A DNA stretch of 63,583 nucleotides. Origin: a virus. The position numbers were made by a program, and so were the translations under genes. Below the pieces are notes generated by a model. The model worked only from the letters and a program-made list of their open reading frames with translations. It was not told where the DNA came from and did no database searches. The stretch is taken from positions 1-63,583 of IMG/VR virus record IMGVR_UViG_3300036760_000302. One strand, 5' to 3'. Positions 7,260 through 13,675 of the stretch are shown here, in pieces (position 1 is the stretch's first letter; each line of letters begins with the position of its first letter).

Positions 7260-7332
7260 TGCGATGTAACTCAGGTGGTAGAGTACAGGATTCATAAACC
7301 TGTTGTCGCGGGTTCGAGTCCCGCCATCGCAA
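7260..7332 (+). tRNA. tRNA-Met/Ile2(CAT)
   Basis: Acceptor TGCGATG/CATCGCA, loop TTCATAA with an A-A mismatch at the base of the anticodon loop; strong T-arm. Preceded by a boxA-like GTTCTTTAA at 7242. Whether it is elongator Met or lysidine-modified Ile cannot be told from sequence. Confidence 0.85.
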
Positions 7333-7348
7333 CCGGATAAAAATATAT

Positions 7349-7419
7349 TGCGGGGTGGACTGGCGTTCGGTTGCCAGCTTGGTCTCATAAACCAAAAATT
7401 GTAAGATGAGACCATTTTT
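7349..7419 (+). pseudogene. 5' half of a CAT tRNA running into a terminator
   Basis: TGCGGGG acceptor strand, a good D-arm (TGGC/GCCA) and an anticodon arm with loop CTCATAA are present, but no T-arm or 3' acceptor strand follows. Instead the anticodon-arm sequence TGGTCTCAT pairs with ATGAGACCA (7406-7414) before a T-run. A complete tRNA with a similar acceptor strand and the same anticodon loop lies after the adjacent HNH gene (7795), so this looks like the 5' relic left by the endonuclease insertion. Confidence 0.6.
7380..7419 (+). terminator. terminator made from a tRNA anticodon arm
   Basis: TGGTCTCAT / ATGAGACCA, 9 bp perfect with a 17-nt loop, then TTTTT. Confidence 0.7.
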
Positions 7420-7435
7420 GTATCTTTGAAATAAA

Positions 7436-7834
7436 ATGCCATATAAAGACAAGGATATTCAGAGAGAAAAGAATAGGGGGTATCAAAAGAAATATTATAG
7501 TAATAATAAAAAATACTATCAAAAAAAATCAAGCGACAGAAAAAAGGTTCTCGCTGTCGAATTAGAAAAAATAAAAAAGAAATTAAAATGCGAAAAATGT
7601 GGAGAGGGTCATGTGGCGACTCTGGACTTTCATCACAAAAATGCCAGTGAAAAAGAAAAAGGGGTCGGTGCGTCAATATCTAATGGATGGTCAATTAATA
7701 GAATCAAAAAAGAAATAAAAAAATGTATAGTCTTGTGCTCTAATTGCCATAGAAAATTACACTACAAGGAAAGGAAATTGAGAAAAAAAAATATTGCGGG
7801 ACAGTTGCGATGGAGTGCAATAGGAGTCTCATAA
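7436..7834 (+). CDS. HNH homing endonuclease
   Basis: A 132-aa protein. The N-terminus is a lysine/tyrosine-rich basic stretch. CEKCGEGHVATLDFHHKN supplies the first zinc pair and the HH of the HNH motif, and CIVLCSNCHRKLHYKE the second CxxC and final His. A TATCTTTG promoter box lies 8 nt upstream. The last 13 sense codons and the stop lie inside the CAT tRNA at 7795-7870, so nuclease and tRNA share sequence. Confidence 0.85.
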   Translation: MPYKDKDIQREKNRGYQKKYYSNNKKYYQKKSSDRKKVLAVELEKIKKKLKCEKCGEGHVATLDFHHKNASEKEKGVGASISNGWSINRIKKEIKKCIVLCSNCHRKLHYKERKLRKKNIAGQLRWSAIGVS

Positions 7835-7870
7835 ACTCTCTGGTCGGCAGTTCGAGTCTGCCTCCCGCTA
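7795..7870 (+). tRNA. tRNA-Met(CAT), possibly initiator
   Basis: Acceptor TGCGGGA/TCCCGCT has a mismatch at position 1-72 (T-T), an initiator-like trait, then six pairs. D-stem TTGC/GCAA, anticodon loop CTCATAA, T-stem GGCAG/CTGCC. The three G-C pairs typical of initiator anticodon stems are absent, so initiator identity is only suggested. Confidence 0.85.
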
Positions 7871-7887
7871 CGAAAGTAAAATAACAT

Positions 7888-7960
7888 TTGCGCGTAGCTC
7901 ATTCGGTAGAGCGCTACTCTGATAAAGTAGAGGTAGAAAGTTCAAATCTTTCCGTGCAAA
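7888..7960 (+). tRNA. tRNA-Ile(GAT)
   Basis: Acceptor TTGCGCG/CGTGCAA, anticodon stem CTACT/AGTAG with loop CTGATAA. Confidence 0.95.
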
Positions 7961-7968
7961 CAAAATTT

Positions 7969-8043
7969 GGACAAGTAGCTCATGGTAGGTAGAGCATCGG
8001 TCTGTTAAACCGAGTGTGGCAGGTTCGACCCCTGCCTTGTCCG
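7969..8043 (+). tRNA. tRNA-Asn(GTT)
   Basis: Acceptor GGACAAG/CTTGTCC, anticodon loop CTGTTAA, T-stem GCAGG/CCTGC. Confidence 0.95.
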
Positions 8044-8057
8044 CCAGAATAAAACAT

Positions 8058-8131
8058 GGTGATGCAGAATAATGGCGCATTTTACCTCCCTGTCACGGAG
8101 GGGATTACGGGTTCGAGTCCCGTCATCACCG
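8058..8131 (+). tRNA. tRNA-Asp(GTC)
   Basis: Acceptor GGTGATG/CATCACC, anticodon stem CCTCC/GGAGG with loop CTGTCAC. Confidence 0.93.
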
Positions 8132-8159
8132 CAAGTAAATAAAAATAAAAAAAAGTAAA

Positions 8160-8312
8160 ATGAAAAACAAAATTACAGTATCCGAGCCAGCCGAACCTTA
8201 TGAGGAAACTTGTCAGGTTAGTTTAGTGGCAGAACGCTGGGCTTTCATCCCAGAGGCAGGAGTTCGATTCTCCTACTTGATACTTAATAAATATAAGCGA
8301 GGTATAGCTTAA
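8160..8312 (+). CDS. 50-codon ORF reading through tRNA-Glu
   Basis: ATG 8160 opens MKNKITVSEPAEPYEETCQ... The frame then crosses the whole tRNA-Glu gene and stops inside tRNA-Gly. It may be fortuitous, but it is one of several short ORFs here that end inside a tRNA gene. Confidence 0.25.
   Translation: MKNKITVSEPAEPYEETCQVSLVAERWAFIPEAGVRFSYLILNKYKRGIA
8212..8282 (+). tRNA. tRNA-Glu(TTC)
   Basis: Acceptor GTCAGGT/ACTTGAT with two G-T pairs, anticodon stem CTGGG/CCCAG with loop CTTTCAT. Confidence 0.92.
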
Positions 8313-8368
8313 TCGGCAAAGCATCAGTTTTCCAAACTGAGGATGCGGTTCAAATCCGATACTTCGCT
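8297..8368 (+). tRNA. tRNA-Gly(TCC)
   Basis: Acceptor GCGAGGT/ACTTCGC, anticodon stem TCAGT/ACTGA with loop TTTCCAA. The T-stem is weak (three pairs). Confidence 0.88.
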
Positions 8369-8373
8369 CACAT

Positions 8374-8421
8374 GGCGAGTTTAAAGGGAATCCACAGTCG
8401 GGAGACTGCCTCTCGCCTCCA
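8374..8421 (+). ncRNA. 48-nt acceptor-stem mini-RNA with encoded CCA
   Basis: GGCGAG/CTCGCC closes a short RNA containing one CAGTC-GGGA-GACTG hairpin and followed by T-CCA. It lacks D- and anticodon arms. Like the element at 7097 it combines an acceptor-like stem with a genomic CCA, which hints at a tRNA-mimic class. Confidence 0.45.
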
Positions 8422-8422
8422 T

Positions 8423-8495
8423 GCGGAAGTAGCTCAGGTGGTAGAGCGTATCGTTGCCAACGATAAGGTCGTGAGTTCAAATCTCATTTTCCGCT
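8423..8495 (+). tRNA. tRNA-Gly(GCC)
   Basis: Acceptor GCGGAAG/TTTCCGC, anticodon stem TATCG/CGATA with loop TTGCCAA. Confidence 0.93.
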
Positions 8496-8503
8496 CGAAA
8501 AAG

Positions 8504-8531
8504 GCTCTTTGAAGTATTTGGCTTAATTATT
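8504..8531 (+). promoter_or_regulatory. boxA-like leader
   Basis: GCTCTTTGA, then AAGTATTTGG, the same spacing pattern as the other boxA-like leaders, just before the HNH gene at 8571. Confidence 0.4.
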
Positions 8532-8570
8532 GCATGGTATATGTGACTCGAACCATGAAATCATTAAGGT

Positions 8571-9800
8571 ATGAAAGAAAGTATATTGAGATTACATTTT
8601 GAGGGCAAAAGCTATAATGAAATAAGGGCAATTCTTGGTTGTTCTAAAGGAACGATATCTTATCACTGCGGAGTAGAGCAGAAAGATAAAAGCAGAAAAA
8701 GAAAAAGAAAAAACAGGAAGGCGCGTAGAGGAATTAATAACAGAAGAAAGAAGATTGAGGTAAAAGAGGAGATATTAATATTACGCTCAGAAGGGAAAAC
8801 ATATCCTGAAATTGAAAAAATATTAAAATGCTCTCAAGGAAGAATAGGGTATTGGATTAAAAAAGAGAAGGGAATAACCCCATCTGATATATGCGAAAAC
8901 TGCAACAGAAAACATGATGGAAATTATGGCTCTGGTAGATTTTGTTCTCATAAATGCGCTCATGTAAGAAAAGGAGGTGGAAACGGGAATGCCATTAAAT
9001 GCAGAAAAAATAAAATAGAAAAAGAATTAACGAGACTAAATACAATTCATATATGTGAAAATTGTAACAATCAACATAGCGGAAATTACGGCAGTGGAAG
9101 ATTTTGCTCTTCTAAATGTGCAAGAGGATTTTCTACAAAAGAAAACAGAAAAAATATTAATGATGCCGTATCCGAAGCAATGACTGGTAGAAAGCATTCA
9201 GAAGAAAGAAAATTAAAAATATCTCCATTATTTGTATATTATTGGAAAGGTAAAAAGAAAAATGACGAAAACAGGAAAACTAAAATAAAACGCGGGAGGG
9301 GATATAAAAGGAAATTAAATCCAAAATCTTCAAAGGATTTAGCCGGATTAATAAAATTAGATAAAAAGTGCAGATATTGTAATGAAGCGGGGAGTGTTCT
9401 TTATCATGGTAGTGTATGTAAAAAATGCAAAAGTGAATTTTATATATTATATAGAGAAGCGTGTCGTTTTAAGTTCAATGTTTATCACTATCCAGAATAC
9501 TTTGATTTATCTTTAATAGAAAAACATAAATGGTATAAAGCAAAAAATAGGGGAGATAATTTAGGGGGAGTTAGCCGAGACCACCTATATTCTGTAAGTG
9601 ACGGATTTAAAAACAAGATTAATCCTGAAATCATTAGTCATCCGGCAAACTGCGAACTATTAATACATACAGACAATCAAAAGAAGCATAGCAAGAGCAA
9701 AATAACATTAGGTGAATTGATGAAGAGGATGAAAATATGGTCGGATAGCCAAACGGTTAGGCGCACCTCTGCAAAAGGTGATAAATCAGTTCAACTCTGA
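8571..9800 (+). CDS. HNH homing endonuclease with HTH and zinc repeats
   Basis: A 409-aa protein. Two N-terminal helix-turn-helix repeats (FEGKSYNEIRAILGCSKGTISYHC and SEGKTYPEIEKILKCSQGRIGYW), then two zinc-knuckle repeats (ICENCNRKHDGNYGSGRFC and HICENCNNQHSGNYGSGRFC), a basic linker and a C-terminal HNH nuclease (CRYCNEAG...SRDHLYSVSDGF...HPANCELLIHTDNQKKH). The first HTH repeat is shared with the 12283 protein. The final 20 sense codons and the stop run into tRNA-Cys (9739-9809). Probably a tRNA-targeting or tRNA-adjacent homing enzyme. Confidence 0.85.
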   Translation: MKESILRLHFEGKSYNEIRAILGCSKGTISYHCGVEQKDKSRKRKRKNRKARRGINNRRKKIEVKEEILILRSEGKTYPEIEKILKCSQGRIGYWIKKEKGITPSDICENCNRKHDGNYGSGRFCSHKCAHVRKGGGNGNAIKCRKNKIEKELTRLNTIHICENCNNQHSGNYGSGRFCSSKCARGFSTKENRKNINDAVSEAMTGRKHSEERKLKISPLFVYYWKGKKKNDENRKTKIKRGRGYKRKLNPKSSKDLAGLIKLDKKCRYCNEAGSVLYHGSVCKKCKSEFYILYREACRFKFNVYHYPEYFDLSLIEKHKWYKAKNRGDNLGGVSRDHLYSVSDGFKNKINPEIISHPANCELLIHTDNQKKHSKSKITLGELMKRMKIWSDSQTVRRTSAKGDKSVQL

Positions 9801-9809
9801 TTCCGACCT
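9739..9809 (+). tRNA. tRNA-Cys(GCA)
   Basis: Acceptor GGTCGGA/TCCGACC, anticodon stem CACCT/AGGTG with loop CTGCAAA, T-stem ATCAG/CTGAT. Its 5' two-thirds also encodes the end of the HNH endonuclease. Confidence 0.93.
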
Positions 9810-9885
9810 CTGAATGAAAAAGCGCACGACAGCCAGTAATGGTATGTTCAAAGTTGCAAATAAGAACGTGGAGAAATCCGGTCGC

Positions 9886-9953
9886 GGTAGTTGGTGTAGT
9901 GGCGCACGCTGAGATGATGTCTCAGAGGAATGGGTTCGACCCCCTAACTATCA
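9886..9953 (+). tRNA. tRNA-like, anticodon GAT (Ile-like, divergent)
   Basis: Acceptor GGTAGTT/AACTATC pairs fully and the anticodon stem CTGAG/CTCAG holds loop ATGATGT (GAT). The D-stem is 3 bp and the T-stem has only three good pairs. It is 68 nt, probably a divergent or decaying second tRNA-Ile. The 76 nt between tRNA-Cys and this gene show nothing recognisable. Confidence 0.6.
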
Positions 9954-9956
9954 ATC

Positions 9957-10030
9957 GGGTCTTTAGCTCAGTTGGTTAGAGCATCGGTCTCATAAACCGC
10001 AGGTCACAGGTTCGAGCCCTGTAAGACCCA
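9957..10030 (+). tRNA. tRNA-Met(CAT), elongator-like
   Basis: Acceptor GGGTCTT/AAGACCC fully paired, canonical D-loop (AGTTGGTTA), anticodon loop CTCATAA. The start codon of the next HNH gene follows 3 nt later. Confidence 0.92.
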
Positions 10031-10032
10031 CG

Positions 10033-10833
10033 ATGGCAAATAAAGAAAATGAAATGGATGAGAATAAACATATATGTAATCTGACTTGGTGCGAACAGCA
10101 CAGAGAATGTTTTTATAGAAATAAAAATCAATCTGCTGTTTCATATACCGGAGAAATATTTTGTTACCATAAAAATTGGACGGAATCATTACATAAAGAG
10201 CAAGAAATAAAAACCCCAGTGATAAAGCGAGTGGAGGATAGTGATGATAGCTGGAATTTCGGACAAGCAGTTCGGGCTAAGGTGAGTCAGCCTCACTGCG
10301 AAAATCCGAGTTGTAATTCGATTGCAGATTTGAAATATAATGATAAAGTAAATCTATGCTACAAATGCTTGGATTCGCTCCGGTCGCATCGGTCGAATTA
10401 TGAACTGGCGATATATTTTGGAAGTAAAATAAAAGTGCTAAAACTGTTAAAAGTAATTCAGGAGCTTGAAGCTCCGGTTAAAGAAAAGAAAACTATCGTG
10501 GTAAGATGCTCAAACATATACTGCTGTTCGACTGAGCAAGTCACTCAGCACCATCTGATTCCTAATCCGTACAGGAAAGGAGTTATCGGTGGTGGTAAGA
10601 AGATTCCTTTGTGCTGGGGTTGCCACGTTCGGGTTCATGGTCTTAGGTTTAATCATGAGCTTGCGTTCAATTATAATACGAAGTCAGCCGTGATTAAACT
10701 TTTGGAAGAAGATACGCTGTTCAGGCTTTACAAGATGAAGGTAATTACAAATCCGCCAGCTCTTCCAAAGCGCAAGATGACGGTAGTGGCACTAAATTCA
10801 GTGCCGAGTAGAATGATAGCAGTTGCCGGATAA
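10033..10833 (+). CDS. HNH endonuclease, zinc-rich
   Basis: A 266-aa protein starting directly after a tRNA. Zinc pairs CENPSC and LCYKCL lie in the middle and CSNIYC further on; the nuclease core is QVTQHHLIPNPYRKG (HH) with PLCWGCHVRVHG (CxxCH...H). Unlike its neighbours it ends 20 nt before the next tRNA, in a perfect 9-bp hairpin. Most likely a homing endonuclease. Confidence 0.75.
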   Translation: MANKENEMDENKHICNLTWCEQHRECFYRNKNQSAVSYTGEIFCYHKNWTESLHKEQEIKTPVIKRVEDSDDSWNFGQAVRAKVSQPHCENPSCNSIADLKYNDKVNLCYKCLDSLRSHRSNYELAIYFGSKIKVLKLLKVIQELEAPVKEKKTIVVRCSNIYCCSTEQVTQHHLIPNPYRKGVIGGGKKIPLCWGCHVRVHGLRFNHELAFNYNTKSAVIKLLEEDTLFRLYKMKVITNPPALPKRKMTVVALNSVPSRMIAVAG

Positions 10834-10847
10834 AATCGTCCGGCAAC
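10822..10847 (+). other. 9-bp hairpin at the end of the HNH gene
   Basis: GTTGCCGGA / TCCGGCAAC, perfect, overlapping the HNH stop codon. No T-run follows, so it may be an mRNA-tRNA processing boundary rather than a terminator. Confidence 0.5.
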
Positions 10848-10853
10848 TATAAT

Positions 10854-10927
10854 GGGGAATTAGCTCAGTTGCTTAGAGCGCCCGCCTTGCAAGCGGGAGG
10901 TCATCGGTTGAAGTCCGATATTCTCCA
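10854..10927 (+). tRNA. tRNA-Ala(TGC)
   Basis: Acceptor GGGGAAT/ATTCTCC, anticodon stem CCCGC/GCGGG with loop CTTGCAA; T-loop TTGAAGT. Confidence 0.93.
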
Positions 10928-10951
10928 CAATAAAAAAAACGAACCAACGCT

Positions 10952-10980
10952 TTGTGGTTTAGTGAAAGTTCGTATATTTG
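10952..10980 (+). promoter_or_regulatory. Bacteroidetes-type promoter
   Basis: TTG at 10952 and TATATTTG at 10973-10980 with an 18-nt gap, 14 nt before the next HNH start codon. Confidence 0.6.
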
Positions 10981-10994
10981 TATAAAAAAAAGCC

Positions 10995-11546
10995 ATGAAG
11001 AGTAAAAGGATATTTAAAAACGGATACTATGTTGTACATAAGCCAGAGCATCCGAGAGCGTTTAACTCGAAAGGTAATAATTTGAGAGGGTATGTGTACG
11101 AGCACATAGTAGTTATGGAGGAAGATTTGGGGAGAATGATAAGGGATGATGAAGAAGTCCATCATCTTGATTTCAATAAGAGAAATAATTCTCCAGAAAA
11201 TTTAATAGTGTTGCCGAGTCCTCATCATAAGAGATTGCATCATTGGTTAATTGCTAATAAAATAAAGCCGATTCAGAAAGAGGTGTTAAGGTGTGAGGTT
11301 TGTGGCAAGCCATTGAGGTTGACTATGCAGAGTAAATATTGTAGCGAGATTTGTCGCAGGGAAGGTAAGAAGTCGAGAATAGATGAGGTGGGAATTGAGC
11401 AGATAAAAAAAGATTTGGTTGAGCTAAGGAGTCTCGTTAAGGTCGGAGCTAAATACGGATTGTCTGATAATGCTATAAAAAAATGGATGAAATTAAGATT
11501 TGGATACACGAATAAAGAAATTAGGAAAATGAAAAAGGGGGCATAA
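10995..11546 (+). CDS. HNH_3-type homing endonuclease
   Basis: A 183-aa protein. The N-terminal HNH core reads YVYEHIVVMEEDLGR, EEVHHLDFNKRNNSPENLIVLPSPHHKRLHHW. A zinc-ribbon (CEVCGKPL...YCSEIC) and a HTH-like tail (LVKVGAKYGLSDNAIKKWMK) recognise DNA. It has its own promoter box. The last codons (KKGA, stop) lie in the 5' end of tRNA-Val. Confidence 0.88.
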   Translation: MKSKRIFKNGYYVVHKPEHPRAFNSKGNNLRGYVYEHIVVMEEDLGRMIRDDEEVHHLDFNKRNNSPENLIVLPSPHHKRLHHWLIANKIKPIQKEVLRCEVCGKPLRLTMQSKYCSEICRREGKKSRIDEVGIEQIKKDLVELRSLVKVGAKYGLSDNAIKKWMKLRFGYTNKEIRKMKKGA

Positions 11547-11611
11547 CTCAGTTGGTTCAGAGTGCAATCCTTACAAGATTGAAGTCACAGGTTCGACCCC
11601 TGTTGCCCCCA
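11537..11611 (+). tRNA. tRNA-Val(TAC)
   Basis: Acceptor GGGGGCA/TGCCCCC, anticodon stem CAATC/GATTG with loop CTTACAA. It overlaps the upstream HNH ORF by 10 nt. Confidence 0.94.
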
Positions 11612-11615
11612 CGAT

Positions 11616-11645
11616 ATGTAAAGAAAAGTGGAATTTTCTTTACAT
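11616..11645 (+). repeat. 12-bp perfect inverted repeat
   Basis: ATGTAAAGAAAA / TTTTCTTTACAT with a 6-nt gap, 4 nt after tRNA-Val; TTTCTTTACAT recurs at 11665. It may be a transcript 3' end hairpin or an operator. The next ~120 nt contain two diverged copies of TCGGYAATATATTRCTGATT. Confidence 0.6.
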
Positions 11646-11767
11646 GAAAAACGGATATGTGAAGTTTCTTTACATGACAATCGGTAATATATTGCTGATT
11701 TGGATAAAAACGGAATAATCTTGTAGTAAAAAATACTAAATCGGCAATATATTACTGATTCTGGAAA

Positions 11768-11989
11768 ATGGAACTAAAATTGAAAACGGACATAGGGGAG
11801 CTCACGGCAGTATTACTGAGCGACACCATTGACGGTGGCAGTAAAACGGTCTGGACAGCTTGGATAAAGGAATATGCCGGAGCGGTAACTCAAGCTGACA
11901 GCATACAAGGGGCAATGGATAAGTTGCCGGAGATTTTGGACTTACTATTGAAAGTAGAAGCAGAACACTTAATAAACGGTAAAGATTAA
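11768..11989 (+). CDS. HicB-like domain protein, 73 aa
   Basis: The sequence WTAWIKEYAGAVTQADSIQGAMDKLPEILDLLL resembles the HicB/UPF0150 fold of antitoxins (GA.TQGE...A...l.ea). No HicA toxin is seen beside it. It may be an orphan antitoxin or regulator. A similar protein is at 17815. Confidence 0.5.
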   Translation: MELKLKTDIGELTAVLLSDTIDGGSKTVWTAWIKEYAGAVTQADSIQGAMDKLPEILDLLLKVEAEHLINGKD

Positions 11990-12000
11990 AAAAAACGACA

Positions 12001-12090
12001 ATGGAAATCATCGAAGTAGATATTGAAGGTAAGAAACGGGGCGATAAAATTCGACCTCGTAACTCAACTGGTAGAGTACCGCTCTTTTAA
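12001..12090 (+). CDS. 29-codon ORF ending in the tRNA-Lys anticodon loop
   Basis: MEIIEVDIEGKKRGDK... starts 11 nt after the HicB-like gene and terminates at the TAA of the loop CTTTTAA in tRNA-Lys. Possibly a short translated leader; low certainty. Confidence 0.25.
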   Translation: MEIIEVDIEGKKRGDKIRPRNSTGRVPLF

Positions 12091-12125
12091 AGCGGGAGTT
12101 GTGCGTTCAAATCGCATCGGGGTCA
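12053..12125 (+). tRNA. tRNA-Lys(TTT)
   Basis: Acceptor GACCTCG/CGGGGTC, anticodon stem CCGCT/AGCGG with loop CTTTTAA. Confidence 0.94.
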
Positions 12126-12135
12126 CAAACTATTA

Positions 12136-12209
12136 GGGTTTGTAGCTCAACTGCTTAGAGCATCGCACTCTTAATGCGAGGGTTGTGGGTTGGAATCCCA
12201 CCAGACCCA
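12136..12209 (+). tRNA. tRNA-Lys(CTT)
   Basis: Acceptor GGGTTTG/CAGACCC, anticodon stem TCGCA/TGCGA with loop CTCTTAA; T-loop TTGGAAT. Confidence 0.93.
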
Positions 12210-12259
12210 CTAATAAATAAAATCAATAATTGAGTTGAACCTATGCTTATTAAAATTAG

Positions 12260-12267
12260 TATATTTA
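12260..12267 (+). promoter_or_regulatory. -7 box before HNH gene
   Basis: TATATTTA, near-consensus TAnnTTTG, 16 nt before the ATG at 12283. Confidence 0.45.
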
Positions 12268-12282
12268 CTTAAAATATACTAA

Positions 12283-12942
12283 ATGGGAAAGCCAAGAAAT
12301 ATTAAAGATGAAATAATAAGACTGTATTCGTCTGGAAAATTTTATAATGAAATAGCGAAAGAACTAAAGTGCTCTAAGGGTACGGTTAGTTATCACTGTG
12401 CTGAAATAAGAATAGAAAAGGGGCTCGATAAGAACGGGCAATGGAATAATGCTGACCCTGAAAAATACATAAAGGCGTGGCAGTTATGTAGGCAAAAGAT
12501 TGTAAATCATTATGTGAAAAAATTACTATCAGAGCCATATAAAAATTTAAGTTTTGAAAGGCTTAGGAAGAGAGTGATTTATGAGCAGAAGGAAAAGTGT
12601 AATCGCTGTAAGTTGTCGGAATGGCTCGGCATGAAGATAATGCTTGAATTAGAGCATAAAGACGGAGATAGGCATAATAATAAACGAAAAAATGTGGAAG
12701 GATTATGTCCAAATTGTCATAGTCAAACAAGTACATGGAGAGGGAAGAATAAGAGGAATAAAAGAGATTTAGTATCTGACGAGAAATTGATAATTTCATT
12801 AGTTAAGCATGGTTTTAATTTTAGAAGAGCTCTAATCGAAGTAGGTCTTGCTCCTAAAGGTGGTAACTATAAGAGATGCCATAAAATAAGTAGAGCACTA
12901 AGGGGTGGTCAGAATAAATCATCGAGCACTAAAAGTTTTTAA
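12283..12942 (+). CDS. HTH-HNH homing endonuclease
   Basis: A 219-aa protein. The N-terminal HTH (KDEIIRLYSSGKFYNEIAKELKC, then SKGTVSYHC) matches the repeats of the 8571 enzyme. The nuclease core is CNRCKLSEWLG...LELEHKDGDRHNNKRKNVEGLCPNCHSQT, a classic H-N-H with two CxxC pairs. It follows two tRNA-Lys genes and has its own promoter box. Confidence 0.88.
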   Translation: MGKPRNIKDEIIRLYSSGKFYNEIAKELKCSKGTVSYHCAEIRIEKGLDKNGQWNNADPEKYIKAWQLCRQKIVNHYVKKLLSEPYKNLSFERLRKRVIYEQKEKCNRCKLSEWLGMKIMLELEHKDGDRHNNKRKNVEGLCPNCHSQTSTWRGKNKRNKRDLVSDEKLIISLVKHGFNFRRALIEVGLAPKGGNYKRCHKISRALRGGQNKSSSTKSF

Positions 12943-12983
12943 CAATCACTGAACGTAAAATAATTTGAAATAGATTTGCAGAA

Positions 12984-13190
12984 ATGTTTGAACTCATGCG
13001 CCATATCAGCTTACCTTTCAATAGGGACAGGAAAATCATTAGTTGTCAATACTGTGGCGGGATGGTTTCTTTCAGGGATAGCCATGCTAACCACGTTCTG
13101 TTCGCCTGCGACAAATGCAAGTCGCCAAAAGAAAAAAATGTAGAACCTAAAAAAGTTTATAACTTTGCCGATAATGATTTCGTATTCTAA
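12984..13190 (+). CDS. small zinc-ribbon protein, 68 aa
   Basis: Two CxxC pairs (CQYCGG and CDKCKS) about 24 residues apart suggest a zinc ribbon. Basic and short; possibly transcription or RNA related. No family recognised. The 118 nt between it and tRNA-Arg show no other gene. Confidence 0.5.
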   Translation: MFELMRHISLPFNRDRKIISCQYCGGMVSFRDSHANHVLFACDKCKSPKEKNVEPKKVYNFADNDFVF

Positions 13191-13308
13191 CCATATCATC
13201 AGCCTCAACGCTTCCTCTTTCCGTGCCCGCATCAGGCGCAGACGGTAATTCCGTCACATATTCCCTTTTGCCTTTCAACTCTTATTTATTTACAGCCTTT
13301 TTAAATCT

Positions 13309-13381
13309 GGGCTTGTAGTTCAACGGATAGAATAGAAGATTTCTAACCTTCTGATGGCGAGTTCGATTCTCCCCAAGCCTA
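13309..13381 (+). tRNA. tRNA-Arg(TCT)
   Basis: Acceptor GGGCTTG/CAAGCCT, anticodon loop TTTCTAA with an A-C mismatch at the loop base. First of four consecutive Arg tRNAs. Confidence 0.88.
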
Positions 13382-13392
13382 CCAGTGTATTT

Positions 13393-13465
13393 GCCCGCAT
13401 AGTTTAATAGGACAGAACCTCTCATTCCTAACGAGAAAATCTCAGTTCGATTCTGGGTGTGGGTG
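13393..13465 (+). tRNA. tRNA-Arg(CCT)
   Basis: Acceptor GCCCGCA/TGTGGGT with wobble pairs, anticodon loop TTCCTAA. Confidence 0.87.
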
Positions 13466-13470
13466 CAAAT

Positions 13471-13543
13471 GGGTTCGTAGTTTAACAGGATAGAATATAT
13501 CACTACGGATGATATGATGGGGATTCGACTTCCCCCGAACCCA
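13471..13543 (+). tRNA. tRNA-Arg(ACG)
   Basis: Acceptor GGGTTCG/CGAACCC, anticodon stem TATCA/TGATA with loop CTACGGA. A34 would need host TadA to make inosine. Confidence 0.92.
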
Positions 13544-13547
13544 CAAC

Positions 13548-13620
13548 GCCTTTGTAGTTTAATTGGATAGAATATCAGATTTCGGCTCTGATGGTGGAGA
13601 TTCGAGTTCTCCCGAAGGCA
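13548..13620 (+). tRNA. tRNA-Arg(TCG)
   Basis: Acceptor GCCTTTG/CGAAGGC, anticodon stem TCAGA/TCTGA with loop TTTCGGC. Confidence 0.92.
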
Positions 13621-13627
13621 CAAAAAA

Positions 13628-13659
13628 AAATCCCGAAACAAATTAATGCTTCGGGATTT
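13628..13659. terminator. bidirectional terminator between tRNA-Arg and lipoprotein gene
   Basis: AAATCCCGAA / TTCGGGATTT, 10-bp stem flanked by A- and T-rich tracts, placed between convergent units. Confidence 0.75.
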
Positions 13660-13675
13660 ATAATTATTATTGTTT

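Noticed and set aside
7131-8480. Long minus-strand ORFs antisense to the tRNA genes
   Set aside because: Their translations contain the well-known artefact strings made by reading tRNA genes backwards (such as RDLNPRPPDYKSGALPTEL); they are not genes.
11650-11765. CRISPR-like repeats
   Set aside because: Only two diverged copies of an AT-rich word, without regular spacers or cas genes; no CRISPR array is seen anywhere in the window.
13309-13381. Reading the TTTCTAA loop as a CTA suppressor anticodon
   Set aside because: With a standard 5-bp stem and 7-nt loop the anticodon is TCT (Arg); CTA needs a shifted loop.
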